From Cyathus striatus (taxonomy: Eukaryota; Basidiomycota; Agaricomycetes; Agaricales; Nidulariaceae), in the NCBI GenBank assembly GCA_025738555.1, contig JAOVFP010000004.1, positions 1,116,001 to 1,180,000 on the forward strand: a stretch of DNA of 64,000 nucleotides. Direction: 5' to 3'. Below, piece after piece: positions 23,930-34,499 of this stretch. Both the position numbers and the translations under genes were made by a program. Under the pieces are notes generated by a model. The model worked only from the letters and a program-made list of their open reading frames with translations, made no database searches and was not told the DNA's origin. Every line of letters begins with the position of its first letter. Position 1 is the stretch's first letter.

Positions 23930-25400
23930 TAATCTTATGCCCGAAACTGGCTCTAATTTGTGCCATGCTTCATATAATACTTCCAACCTCATTTAAGTTC
24001 TTATTATAATCCCTGCAATGTGGATAAACCGTTTACACTAGCTTACACTTTTATGTCACTGTAATAATGTTTCATTAGCTGTAAAAGTGTATAATATAAG
24101 CAGTAGCTGACACTTCTCTTTTACTGTTGGTCGATAAAATGAAATACAAGAAACAACTGGCAGTACCCATGCCAATGTAGATGTAGAGTCTACAAGCTTA
24201 AGGCTCTAAGATAAAATAAAGGAGTATGTCAGTGAAATAATTTGGGGATTGGTTCTATGAATCTGACAGCACAACAAGAAACAGAACCCTGTCGAGACGA
24301 AGTTCTAGAGTGATTTCACTGGATAGGGCTTGGTGAGGGCTAACAGAACAAGCAATACAACAACTTATATTGTGAATGAGAGACTGAGCAGTATAGTAGT
24401 AGGGTGAAGTTTACTGAAATACTGTAGACCTAGATACTCATACACAGTTTAAATAGTAGAGATAGAGAAGAAAAATACCTAAAGGAGTGAATAAAACTCA
24501 ACCAAACCTAAGGGGTTTACAGGGACTAGACTATCGTTCCAAGAGGTTTGAAATACAGAGAATAAAAAACAATTTTGAAGAGGTCTTGAAGCGACAGTGA
24601 AAGTGGAAGGGATGTAAGGTTGTTTGATAAATAATGGCAGTGTGATGTTATCGATACGGACTGAATTTGCTGTCGTGTGCATGTGTATCGCAGTCCGTTG
24701 CTTCGCCAGTTGATAGTTTACTTCCTGATGTATTTTTAATATTGTTCAATGTTTGATGGTAGGGTGGATTTGGTAAATGTTTTGAAAGTTGTGTAAATGG
24801 CTATGTAAATGGACTTGAAAGGCACACTTCTCAGTATGTTCATAGCGAAATTATCCCAGAGAAAGGCTTATATATTTACTAATCTATTATCTACTTTATC
24901 TACTTAATCATTGCTACACTCATGACGTTGCCAAATACGGCCTACTAGCATTCATATTACCAACAAATTGCTGTAAAAATTAAAGATATCAAGGTCCATA
25001 TTGATATTTGATCAATATGCATTGGGTATGGGCATTGAACAAGATATATTTGAGGGGTGCATTGCCCAGTTACCATTATTGCCTGCTATTACATGCTACC
25101 CTTGACTGAGATTTGTGTGATAGCCCAATATTATTATTCTTAACATAGTGTAGGTCTAACTTAGCAACGTGTGGAATTTCGCATGGGAATGTGTGAATTT
25201 CCCCAACCACAGTGTGGACGTCCATATGTGTTTTCCACACTGTGTAACATGGGGCTTTTCGTCCGTCCCACTTTTGTCCATCCCGTTGAATGGCAGACAC
25301 ATTAACGCGTTTGATGGGAATGTAACGTGATTATACCCGAACACGGAGGAACGTCGATTCTGGTATTCTACTGTGTAGGGAGAAAGCCTGCTCTACACCT
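23930..25400. other. Gene-free stretch
   Basis: No supported gene. The part at 24170-24480 has an LTR-like look and weakly resembles 44330-44420 (CCAATGTAGA-TGTAGAGT), but TG/CA ends and a target duplication could not be fixed. Confidence 0.3.
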
Positions 25401-25439
25401 CGTACATAAATTTAATATATACTTTCTATAAATTGGTAA

Positions 25440-25690
25440 CTATGAAAAAGAAAGAATTTTGGTTTCAAAATACTTATGTGTATGCTCAAGTACCACATCG
25501 CAATCCGACGAAGCCTCCCGACTCCCGAGCACGCTAACCGAACCTCGTAACCGAACAAAGAACAGCCGAAGATTAAATCTAGATCGTAAATCGGCAAGCA
25601 AGCTGCCGACGTGCGGAATTTGATTTTAATTGATGGTTTTGAGCGTGGTGCTCCGGCTTTCCATAGTATACTTGTTTGCTAGACCGGAAG
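25440..25690 (-). repeat. Inverted partner of 22030-22230
   Basis: The reverse complement matches downstream sequence of the NACHT gene through CCGGAGCACCACGCTCAAA, TTGCCGATTTACGATCT and GAGTCGGGAGGCTTCGTCGG. The two copies are about 3.4 kb apart and face each other. Confidence 0.85.
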
Positions 25691-25788
25691 CTGGCCGGCT
25701 TCCGGTCTACTTGTTTGCGGGCGCCCAACTGGCGCCTTGGTTGGATCTCGTGATCATGGCAGCTGAGCTTCAATTTCAAATTTGGAAG

Positions 25789-26614
25789 CCGGTCGGTATC
25801 GTGAGACTGAGCTCACGTGATATGAACGATTGTATCGTGTCGATATACCGACCGGTCCAACTCGTCAAATTTAGGCGGGGTAAAAGTTATCGGCGTTAAG
25901 ACCTTTTGGGCTTCAAAAATTGCCTTTTTGGGATTGTCGAGCCCTCGCGGGTATGCATGATCCCTCTCATTTTTATTGTGTTTCCCTTCAGCTTTGCACT
26001 TTCATCCTTTATTTCGAATAGTATTATACATTTTACAATTATCTGAACCATTACCGTGTCTAAGAACCAAGGTATAGCCCATGTAGTGTCCCTTGCCCCC
26101 ACCAGCCAACTAGGCAGCACCTCTAACAATCCAATTCCACCATCTTTCCTCTATCCTTGCACATCCCAACCTTTTGAAGCACCCAATCCCCAAAATATAC
26201 CATATTTATAGGCCATGGAAAGGAGTTATCGCACTTTCAGCTGTTTAGTGTTGACTTTTGAAGGCATGCGTGAATCTTGAGTGTTATCCGCTGACCATGG
26301 AGACTAATGTAGCATATTCTGGGAAGCAGGTGGTGTTGACATGTAGATGTAGTCAATAAATGGTAGAGTTGAGGAGCCTTCGGGAGGGAGTAATGGAAGG
26401 GAGGACAGCAGGTAAGATGAGAGACGTGTTGCGCGCGAGCACTGAGATGAGAAAGTACGGCTCTATCCGAAAACCCAAAAAAGGCGATTTTGCTAAGCCT
26501 TAACGCCGATAACTTTTACCCCGCCTAAATTCGACGAGTTGGACCGGTCGGTACTTATATCGACACGATACAATCGTTTATATCACGTGAACGCAGTCTC
26601 ACGATACCGACCGG
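25789..26614. mobile_element. TIR element with ends of about 110-150 bases
   Basis: The left end CCGGTCGGTATCGTGAG and right end CTCACGATACCGACCGG are perfect inverses. The inverted repeat continues through ATCACGTGATAT-type, CGATTGTATCGTGTCGATAT, GACCGGTCCAACTCGTC and GGCGGGGTAAAAGTTATCGG segments to about 25900 and 26500, then more loosely to 25935 and 26465. It interrupts sequence that is continuous in the decayed copy at 43960-44275. No transposase frame is seen in the 500-base interior. No clear target duplication was found. Confidence 0.85.
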
Positions 26615-26639
26615 CCACCGGTCTATGATGTAGGTGCAC

Positions 26640-26895
26640 GAGTTGACCTTGAGCTTGCTCGATGTCGTCGACAAGGTCGACAATGACCAACAATGACCGT
26701 CAACGGCGGAAATGGTCACTCGACGGTCAAACTTCCAGAATCCATCAGCATTGCTCAACATCAACGTTTGCTTCCGCTCGTTCAATGTCTATATTCTCGC
26801 TGATACTGGTCTTGGTATTGATTTACCGGATGTTTGCTATATCATGACACAATAGCACTTATTCTACCACGCAGCTGCTTTCACGAGCTCATCTC
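26640..26895 (+). repeat. Parent-like copy of sequence downstream of NLR-2
   Basis: Matches 44035-44275 through CAATGACCAACAATGAC, TCCAGCATTGCTCA-type and GTCTTGGTATTG strings. This copy keeps CpG where the other has TG or CA. Together with 25715-25788 it flanks the TIR element. Confidence 0.8.
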
Positions 26896-26929
26896 CAGTC
26901 GGTAATCTTCAAGCCAGTGACCTCAATCC

Positions 26930-29900
26930 TCGTTTCTCTGCTTCCGCTTAAGCTGCCAATACCGCTGACGTCTTTGTGGTCGGGGACTCGTTGGGATTGC
27001 AATGTTTTGAAGGATGGTAAAAGGGCATTGGGGTTGTGAATAAGGGCTATGAGTGAGGTGTGTCTTCTTGTCTTTTTATTATTCTTCAGAGTATTAGCTG
27101 ATCTTAGGTACAGACCTAATGCTTATCCCGCCGGTGCCTTGTACATGGCCTTAAGTAGAATGGCCCGACTCCCCTGAGGAGAAGCATCAAGAATTTGGCC
27201 GATGGTCCTTGAATTAGACAGTGGTACAAGCTCGTGAGGGGAAAGCAAGCATAAAAGAAGAAAACAAAGGGCTTTCGACTCGCCCTGCGACAAGTACGAG
27301 CTCATATCCATACTTAGGATTTTCGAGGGTACTCTGAAGGGCGGGGGAAGCGTACGGGCCGACCGCCACGTCAGAGCACAGTGCCACTGCTTGGTGACTA
27401 CATCTACTTCTCCCGGGACACAGTAGGCTTCAGCTCCTGCGTCACCGATACCTGCGGGCATTCGTCGCCTGTATCATTGTCTTCGAGCGGCGGCCAACGT
27501 TGAAGCTCTCTTCGTGGGCATGTCGAATCGGGCATTGAATTCGCCCACCTCTCTTCACAGCAATCATCAGGCCCGCACTTGGGAGTATACATGGGAGGTG
27601 CTTTCTTTACCTTCACACATGGGTATACAGATTCGTCGGCTACATCTCCTACTAGGGTCATTGTCAGCGCAGCGTCGATATTTCTTGACTGTTGAACTAT
27701 GTGTTAATCATCCTTGTCGAAAGCTTCGATATCAAGGTTGCATGCTCTCTTGGTTTCACTTGGACCAGCTTGGTGCAAGTCAGGCGTCTTGTTCCCCACT
27801 TTTCCTCCAGCCGAAAGAGCCGTCGCACCAGCCTCTCATGCTCCCCGGTGAGATATTGACTCAGGCTGGTGTCGGGGATGAGAGCAGGTGACTAGGAAAC
27901 CGGCTGGGGACTCTTCCGGTGGCTCATGCGAGCATGTCATGTAGAGCCTTCAAAGATGAACATGGGCGAGGGCGCATAGGCCGTCCTCTTAGCGTTATCG
28001 TGTGCGACGGGGTACTTGTCTCATTTGCTATCGACTTGATTTTCGTGGCCGGTGTCACCGATACTACCGTTCACGATGTTCTTCTGGCCTCTATCAACCC
28101 AGCTTGCAGGGGCTCGATCAAAACTTCTACCTTTACATGGTCAGAAGTTTGTATGCTGATAGTCACTAACAGTCGACTTGGTCAAGGCAGGAAAGCGCAC
28201 CAGTGCACCCCGCGCGTCAGGGAACACATTCTCCGGTGGGAAGCTCTAATCATGACGTCCATTTATTGCGACTACAATGCCCATGCTACGCCTACTGTGG
28301 TGCATGACCTTCGCTCCTCGAACATGATCATCAACTTCATCTACCATCTTCTCTCCGATATCAACCTTGCGCTTTCGGCACCGGTAAAAGAACTGAACAC
28401 ACTGAACACCAACGTTTTCCCACTTTCCTCCCTCTCAGTCTCTCCCATCCTTCACGAATTGCACCCACAGAATCTGAACGTCGCTGGTAGACGACCCTTA
28501 TAACGACGACGTATCAACACTGCCGAAAGGATAGAGTACTGCAACAGATGTGATGCATTGCTCAGTTACCTCACATTGAATGTTGGCACCGGTGGTTAGA
28601 ACGTACAGGTGGTGTTTTCGGAAGTTCACGCGCAGCCTCACCAGCCTCGACTCTTCTTTTGCTGGAATGTCGACTTATGTGTGACTTCTTCTGATGCTGG
28701 AGGGGAAGGAGGCTATATGGACACCCACCTCACCCAGTCCTGTACCGTCAAGTCCCGTACCCAAAAGTTAAAGCAACGGTGACAACAATACCTACGCCTT
28801 TCCCTCCAACTACCACCAACCCCAACCACCCCCACCCTATGAAACCCCCGCACAATGGTTCGCGTCCTCCGCAAGTGGCTGTGCTGCAATCGTACACTCT
28901 GCCATTTTCATTTGCAACCTCCAACGCTTCACCTACCTACCCCATTGCTGGACCAACCACTCTCATGGGGCATGTTCAATCTCTTTAGTCTCGATAAGTG
29001 CTTGCGCTGGGGTCTCGGTCACGCTCCTAGTCCCACCGCTCCTCCGGCTGGATGGAAGAACCTTTAGCCTCGTACAAGAACAAACGGCGATTTTTCACTT
29101 TACAGCCCACTTGACCACGTCTCCAGTGCGACCCCAATATTCTACTGCAAGGTAGTTCACCAGCATAGTGTATATGAGTACCCTCGGGGGAGATGATGTC
29201 GATTTAAGCTATGTGGTGGTGATACCGGCTGTATGAGGTTCTTTTTACACTCCTTTTCTCTCACTGACCTAATCCACTGGTCCATCCCACCGCTAATCGT
29301 AACGATCTATCCTCAACCTCTGTGAGTTACAGGAGCATGATCTTGTGCTTGCTGCCGATCCCGCTGCAGCCGCAATTGCCAATTGGTAGTACTGGACAGT
29401 CTTACTCCACTCATTAGGCTTCTTGGAGTTGTGTTTGCGATGATTTGGGGGATAGTGGAGAGTTACATTATGGTGAGCCTTTTTCTTCGATTTCTCTTCA
29501 GGTTCCTTTGCCAGTAACTGATCTTTAGATCTAAGAGGGTACGATGTCGTTCTAACATAACCTTGGCTCTGCTCATGGCACGGGTGCTTAGTACGTGGCC
29601 TCAGGAAGAACTTCTTTCCTGATGTGCAGACCCGAGACCTTGGATCGAACCAGGGCCCGCGCTCCTTGGACGTTATGGTAGCTCAGGCCTATGTCGGGGA
29701 GGAACGGAATAGTGTAGTACCGACTCTTGGCAGTGACTAGTTCGAACACGTCGTATGCAGAGTCTTCGAGGAGCATGGGTTGGGAAGGTGAAAATCACCC
29801 TCCTCCCCGATAACGACATCGTACTGCAAGTGCTGGTCAACCAACCGAACACCCTAAACATCGACGTTTTTGCCCCTCCCTTCCTAGTCCTTCGCGAAGG

Positions 29901-31450
29901 CTGTCCTCAGAGTTCGACAACGAGCTCCACGTCAATGGAGGACCCTCATGATGACATCCACGAGATCAGTGTACTGTGACAGATGGAATGCGAGGGATTG
30001 GCTATCCTAGCTGAAACTTCTGGTGGTTTGATTATTAGGCAGGGTGGTGCCAAGGGCAAGGGCTCCCAAGTCTTTCCAGCCACAACTTCTTATGCTGGAA
30101 ACTTTCGATACCGTGTGACGTTCTATAACGTCGGAGGGTAAAGAGGCAACCTCATTTGATTATATTAATGCCATCAAGTCGACATCTACCATTACCTGCA
30201 CCTTCTCTAGCTGGTTGAGGTCGGTTCCCAGCCATCTTCAGCATACCACGCTCTACATCTGTTGGTATCTGGGAAGTGTTGTCCCTGTATCATTTTCTTC
30301 ATCAATATGATATTCGTGGCATGTATCACCAATACCTACGATGATCACTTCGTCGTCTGTGCTATCAAAATCGTTGGGGAGTTCTAGAGTTTGAAGATCT
30401 CTTTTTTCGTTTGAACTCAGGTTTCTAGTACATATCGCGCGTCACATTTGTCTGCCTCTCGCTATTCCCAGAGAATTGTCATTGAGGTTTATTCAAGTTA
30501 ACAGCAGCTAACTATGCTGACTTGTGAAGGATAATGGGATAATGCTAAGGATCTGGACACCCCTCCCTACGCATCCGGATAAAAGTTTCGTATTCCTTAT
30601 CACTTTATAATACTTCATATCCTCGGGAGGTGGCCCTGATGCAATCGTACACTTTCCTGTCCCCTCTACCTGTCCACACCAATGCTGGACCGTTCAGCCT
30701 CTTTAGAACTTGATCACCTCTTCCCTCTTCGCCATACAGGAGCAAAGTGCAGTGGTCTACTTCAGAGCCCAGCCGACCACGTCCACGACACGACTCTGAC
30801 ATCCTGAAAGACACCTCGAGCATATGTATTGTTGGAGCGATGGGTATTATTTAACGCTGAACGGCCGAGATTTTTTGCATCTGCATCTACAGCTATCCCT
30901 CGAATGCGGCGCATTGGCAGCTGACGGGCGCTGGGCCGTCGTATGCGGTCTTTCTCCCTCGGGTGCCGTTGGACACATCGTCATCCTCATCACAACCAGC
31001 GTCTCTCCCTCGAACAACGAACAATCTCAATTCTATCCGCACTACTGTCTCACCCGTATCAGGGGTGCGCTTGACTCCTGTGGACATACGTACCCCGCTA
31101 CAGATGGACTACACTCATCTCCCCCTAAATTCATGTTGCTAGGTCAAATGCATTCTAGGAGCTATTTGGGACTCCCAACTCGCCGCCTACAATACATATA
31201 GACTTGTCACTTGTCCAGACCTTCCAAACTCACCATGCTTGTAACCGTTGTTCCACCGAATTGGGTTGCAGTTCACATCTTTGGATCTGACCGAGTCACA
31301 TCCACGACTGTCATAGCAAGATAGTCCAGTAACGCAGCACATATCGGTTCCTTCGACGATGGTGTCGTTGATTCAGACTATGCGATGAAGATATCGGTTG
31401 CACGACTGACCCCTTCCCTTTACCAGCAGCAATTGTACAAGAGGGAGGAT
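26930..31450 (+). repeat. Block M: CpG-rich modular repeat family, copy 2
   Basis: Two diverged modules lie in tandem, about 27919-29700 and 29780-31450. Each contains a segment resembling SYAGNFRYRVTFYNVGG or CWNVDLCVTSSDAGG, then a proline-rich part (LQSYTLPF-like), then an aspartate-rich part (FDDGVVDSDYAMKIS). The string LAADPAAAAIA near 29350 recurs as ADPAAAAIG on the minus strand of block R. The family is not recognised. The block reads like an old multi-exon gene family with many lesions. Confidence 0.65.
27919..28503 (+). CDS. Unrecognised 194-residue open frame in block M
   Basis: This is the longest open frame in the three blocks. Its C-terminal half is the segment repeated at 1-152, at about 14530-14670 and, more weakly, at 29790-29950. 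A part near SFAIDLIFVAGVTDTTVHD recurs as FINMIFVACITNTYDDHF at about 30290-30350, in frame with the same neighbours. That recurrence suggests a coding past, but no splice pattern or domain is evident. It may be a surviving exon or a chance open frame in decayed repeat. Confidence 0.3.
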   Translation: MAHASMSCRAFKDEHGRGRIGRPLSVIVCDGVLVSFAIDLIFVAGVTDTTVHDVLLASINPACRGSIKTSTFTWSEVCMLIVTNSRLGQGRKAHQCTPRVREHILRWEALIMTSIYCDYNAHATPTVVHDLRSSNMIINFIYHLLSDINLALSAPVKELNTLNTNVFPLSSLSVSPILHELHPQNLNVAGRRPL

Positions 31451-32349
31451 AATGAGCAATCAGCTGTTTTTCATGATGTTCCATCTATGTCCAGCACTCA
31501 ATGTCTGTATTCGCCAATCGCGCATTAGCTGCACTACTATGTACATCTCAGCCTCTTTCGTTACAAGGCAGTTGTAGCTATTTAAAGTGTATAATGTAGT
31601 TGACGAGTCGGCTTATAAAAAGTTTGAATAAGTATCTGAGATATGTAGTATAAGGAAGACATCCGAGGTGGGATTAGCATGAGGCTTAAAGGAACACACT
31701 CAAGGCCAGACAACATCGATGTATGAGGTGGGAAATTTTCGCACGAAGGACAGGAGGGTGCTGCTGACTCGGAAGCACATTACATCTGCGGAAATTAGGG
31801 GAATTCAAATATGACTATTCCCGCTACCTTTTAAGGTAGTAGGGTTATGTAGGGCGATGAAAACTCGTTTTTTGCAGAGCGAACACCTCCCATCAACCGG
31901 AGTTTAAATACACGTGGTTGCCAAAAATGATGGCAACCAACAACAATTCCCACACACAACAAGAATGGTTTCTTGCATCGTCAAGCGGCTCGGGTTGTAG
32001 CACGTTACACACAGCTCGGAATACCTCAAAAATGTGATCATATATTTTAAATAGTGTGAACTGTGTGTATGTAAATTTAGGATTGAATTTAATATCTTGA
32101 TGGCATATTATAAGCAATTTTTCTATGAAGCCACATTTTCTTAAGGGAAATGATTCATTGACCAGCAGAGTACTTTGAGAGCTACAGAACTGTTCAAAAT
32201 TTAAATTTCTCTAAGACATAACTTGTATGCAACCTAATATAATATCCAGATGATTTAAAGATTGCTTCATTACTGTACTGAAAACATGAGTAATAAGTTT
32301 GATCACACATAATTGATATGTGTTTCATCTCCTACCAGTAAATATCATA
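31451..32349. other. Gene-free junction between blocks M and R
   Basis: No gene is supported. The 18-base string TAGGGGAATTCAAATATG at about 31798 is matched exactly in reverse at about 34589, which places the symmetry point between blocks M and R within 31.8-34.6 kb. Confidence 0.4.
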
Positions 32350-32353
32350 CTGT

Positions 32354-33438
32354 TGTTGTGTCACGTGACGAGAGTAGTTACTTTATTTACTTAGAATGTA
32401 GCTTCCAAATATAATAAATCAACTTTAATCCCGAGGTGTGATATCAGTAAGTTCGAGGGGCACAATGATTTCAATTTCAAATATAGAACAAGTTATTTTT
32501 AGATCAGTTTAACTTTGGTTTTATTCTTAGAACGCGTCAAGGTATTCAAACTTCAAGGTATTCAGATTTCAATTTCAGCAAACTCGGTACATAATTCAGT
32601 GTCAAAACGTCTCGTAAATAATTCTGATTCTCGTCTGTATACCACCCTATCTGTGGGGGGAAGAATGCCTGGCAGTTCCTGCCTTATTTCTTCCCTCTTC
32701 ATCTACTATATACATTTACGGACATATCTAGTTACTACTTTGGTCTATACTAATTACTAATTTATTCCTAGGTTTCTCCGTTGTTCTAGCCCAGTTGTTA
32801 CTGCAACCAATTGTGTGCACGCGTGCATGCGTGTCTATGTCGCGACGGGTGCCCGTATGGGCGGCATGTCGATCTGTTTCCATTTCGGGCATTGATTACA
32901 TCATCAAGTGCACGTGGTGCGTCAGTATCGCAACAACACGCCATCGCTGCGATGCATACTCGCACCACTATTGTCTCTCTTCTGGGGATCTACGCATGGG
33001 TTGCGCGTGATACATCGGCATCATTCCGTGCTTAGCTAGTGCACTGTCTGCATAGCTTTGGCATAGTTCTTGAGTTCTGGGCTGGTTCTAGGGTCTAGGT
33101 TTTTCTTCAACTCTGTGTGCTTTTCTGGTTGGTCTGTAAATCTGGGGCTCGTCATAATGCACGGTGGGATTTATCTGGTGCTAGCAAATGCAACAGGACT
33201 GTGTGTTTTTGAATGAAAGTGGTATGTTATTTGTTTAAATTGTTTTAAACCATACTGAGGTGGAGTTTTATGTTTTTATAAGTTTATTTGTTTTAATCCC
33301 TTAGTAAATTATGGGAGGTGGCGTGGGAACTCAGCCCCTCCCTGCTGTGTCCTACTCACGCGCTCAGGTGGAAGTTCCATAAATTCGGAACGTGAAAAAT
33401 GAAATTAAAGTACGTCCTTTACATTTACTAGCGTATCA
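32354..33438 (-). mobile_element. Solo LTR, family A, copy 2 (inverted)
   Basis: The 1085-base segment is the reverse complement of 544-1653 with moderate divergence. In plus orientation it begins TGTTGTGTCACG and ends CTAGCGTATCA. It is flanked by CTGT at 32350-32353 and 33439-33442. The different target duplication shows an insertion independent of copy 1, so it is not part of the inverted duplication. Confidence 0.9.
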
Positions 33439-33512
33439 CTGTGTGTACAGTACTATTCTGAAGCATGAGTTTCACATATCCTCAGGAATTTCTGTAGTGC
33501 TACATTAGTCTA

Positions 33513-33797
33513 CTGTACCATTATGACCAAGTGTTCAGTCACGCGTCACAAAGGGCAATGAACTTGAACAGATCCCGGGTTTGTCACGCATCAGAGGTAC
33601 TTGAACAGGAGGTACAACAAGACTTACAAAAGGGTAAGTAACTGAAAAAATTTTGCGCCTGTTGGCATGCTTGAACAGTTGTTAGGTGTGAACAGATAAC
33701 ACATTTGTCACACATCACACGGACCTATGAACGCTAGGTCCAACTGATTGTGGCTGTCACGCTAAAAACGTGTGAACACTTGGTCGTAATGGTACAG
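33513..33797. mobile_element. TA-flanked MITE
   Basis: The 285-base element has 25-base inverted ends CTGTACCATTATGACCAAGT... with one mismatch (an A/G at a decayed CpG), bounded by TA at 33511-33512 and 33798-33799. TA duplication and short inverted ends fit a Tc1/mariner-type MITE. Inside, GAACAGAT...TTTGTCACRCATC occurs twice in direct orientation. Confidence 0.85.
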
Positions 33798-33799
33798 TA

Positions 33800-34480
33800 T
33801 ATAGCAGTTAAATATGCAATTTCTTGGGTTTGGCAATTAAGAAGGCTCACATAAATATCATTATATTTCAGTATACAATTGCCTGTATCTTTTGATATTT
33901 AAATAATTTATACTACATATATAGTACATCATATGTCCAAGATATCTTGTAGAAATACCAACAACAATGACTTCTGTAAGCTAATTTGTAGATTGTATGA
34001 CACAAATATAACTGGTGAATTAGATTGTGTATATCACGCCATTAAATAAGTCCATTATGTTATAAAGTTTCATTCCAGTAGTATACATCATGGAAAGTAT
34101 ATATACAGAATTTCATGTTTCCTCACTGGAACATAAAAGTATGGATCTGCTCTTGTGAACTCTATGTGATCCCGCATATTCTCTCGCCAATTTATATTGA
34201 TTTTAGCTTGTGAGCCTTGGAAATTGGGCCGAGATGATAGTGAAGTTATCAATAAGTAACACCTGCAGGTACTAAGGATGACTGGAATTTCTGGGATCAT
34301 TAAGAATATATTTATGTGATGTCCTATTCAATAAAATTTCAGTGATACACCTGCTCATGCATTTTCAACAGGTCTAACCACATATATAAATGATATATTA
34401 TATGTTTATTGGAGAGAATCAGGTTGTATTAGGTAGCGGGCCTTGCCGCTTGTCGGCCTTATTGCTTTATATATTTTCGT
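33800..34480. other. Gene-free AT-rich stretch
   Basis: No coding, RNA or repeat signal that I can support. Confidence 0.3.
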
Positions 34481-34499
34481 AAGGTGAAAGGAAGTGGTT

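Noticed and set aside
23258..23932. Hydrophobic frames that could be read as membrane proteins
   Set aside because: The sequence is T-rich and tandemly repeated; hydrophobicity is a result of base composition. No splice-consistent gene is seen.
29640..29690. tRNA-like string GATCGAACCAGGGCCCGCGC and its counterpart near 35115
   Set aside because: Resembles a B box in reverse, but no A box at the right distance and no cloverleaf; it is conserved because it belongs to blocks M and R.
544..33438. Two family A LTRs as the ends of one 33-kb retrotransposon
   Set aside because: They are in opposite orientation and each has its own, different 4-base target duplication.
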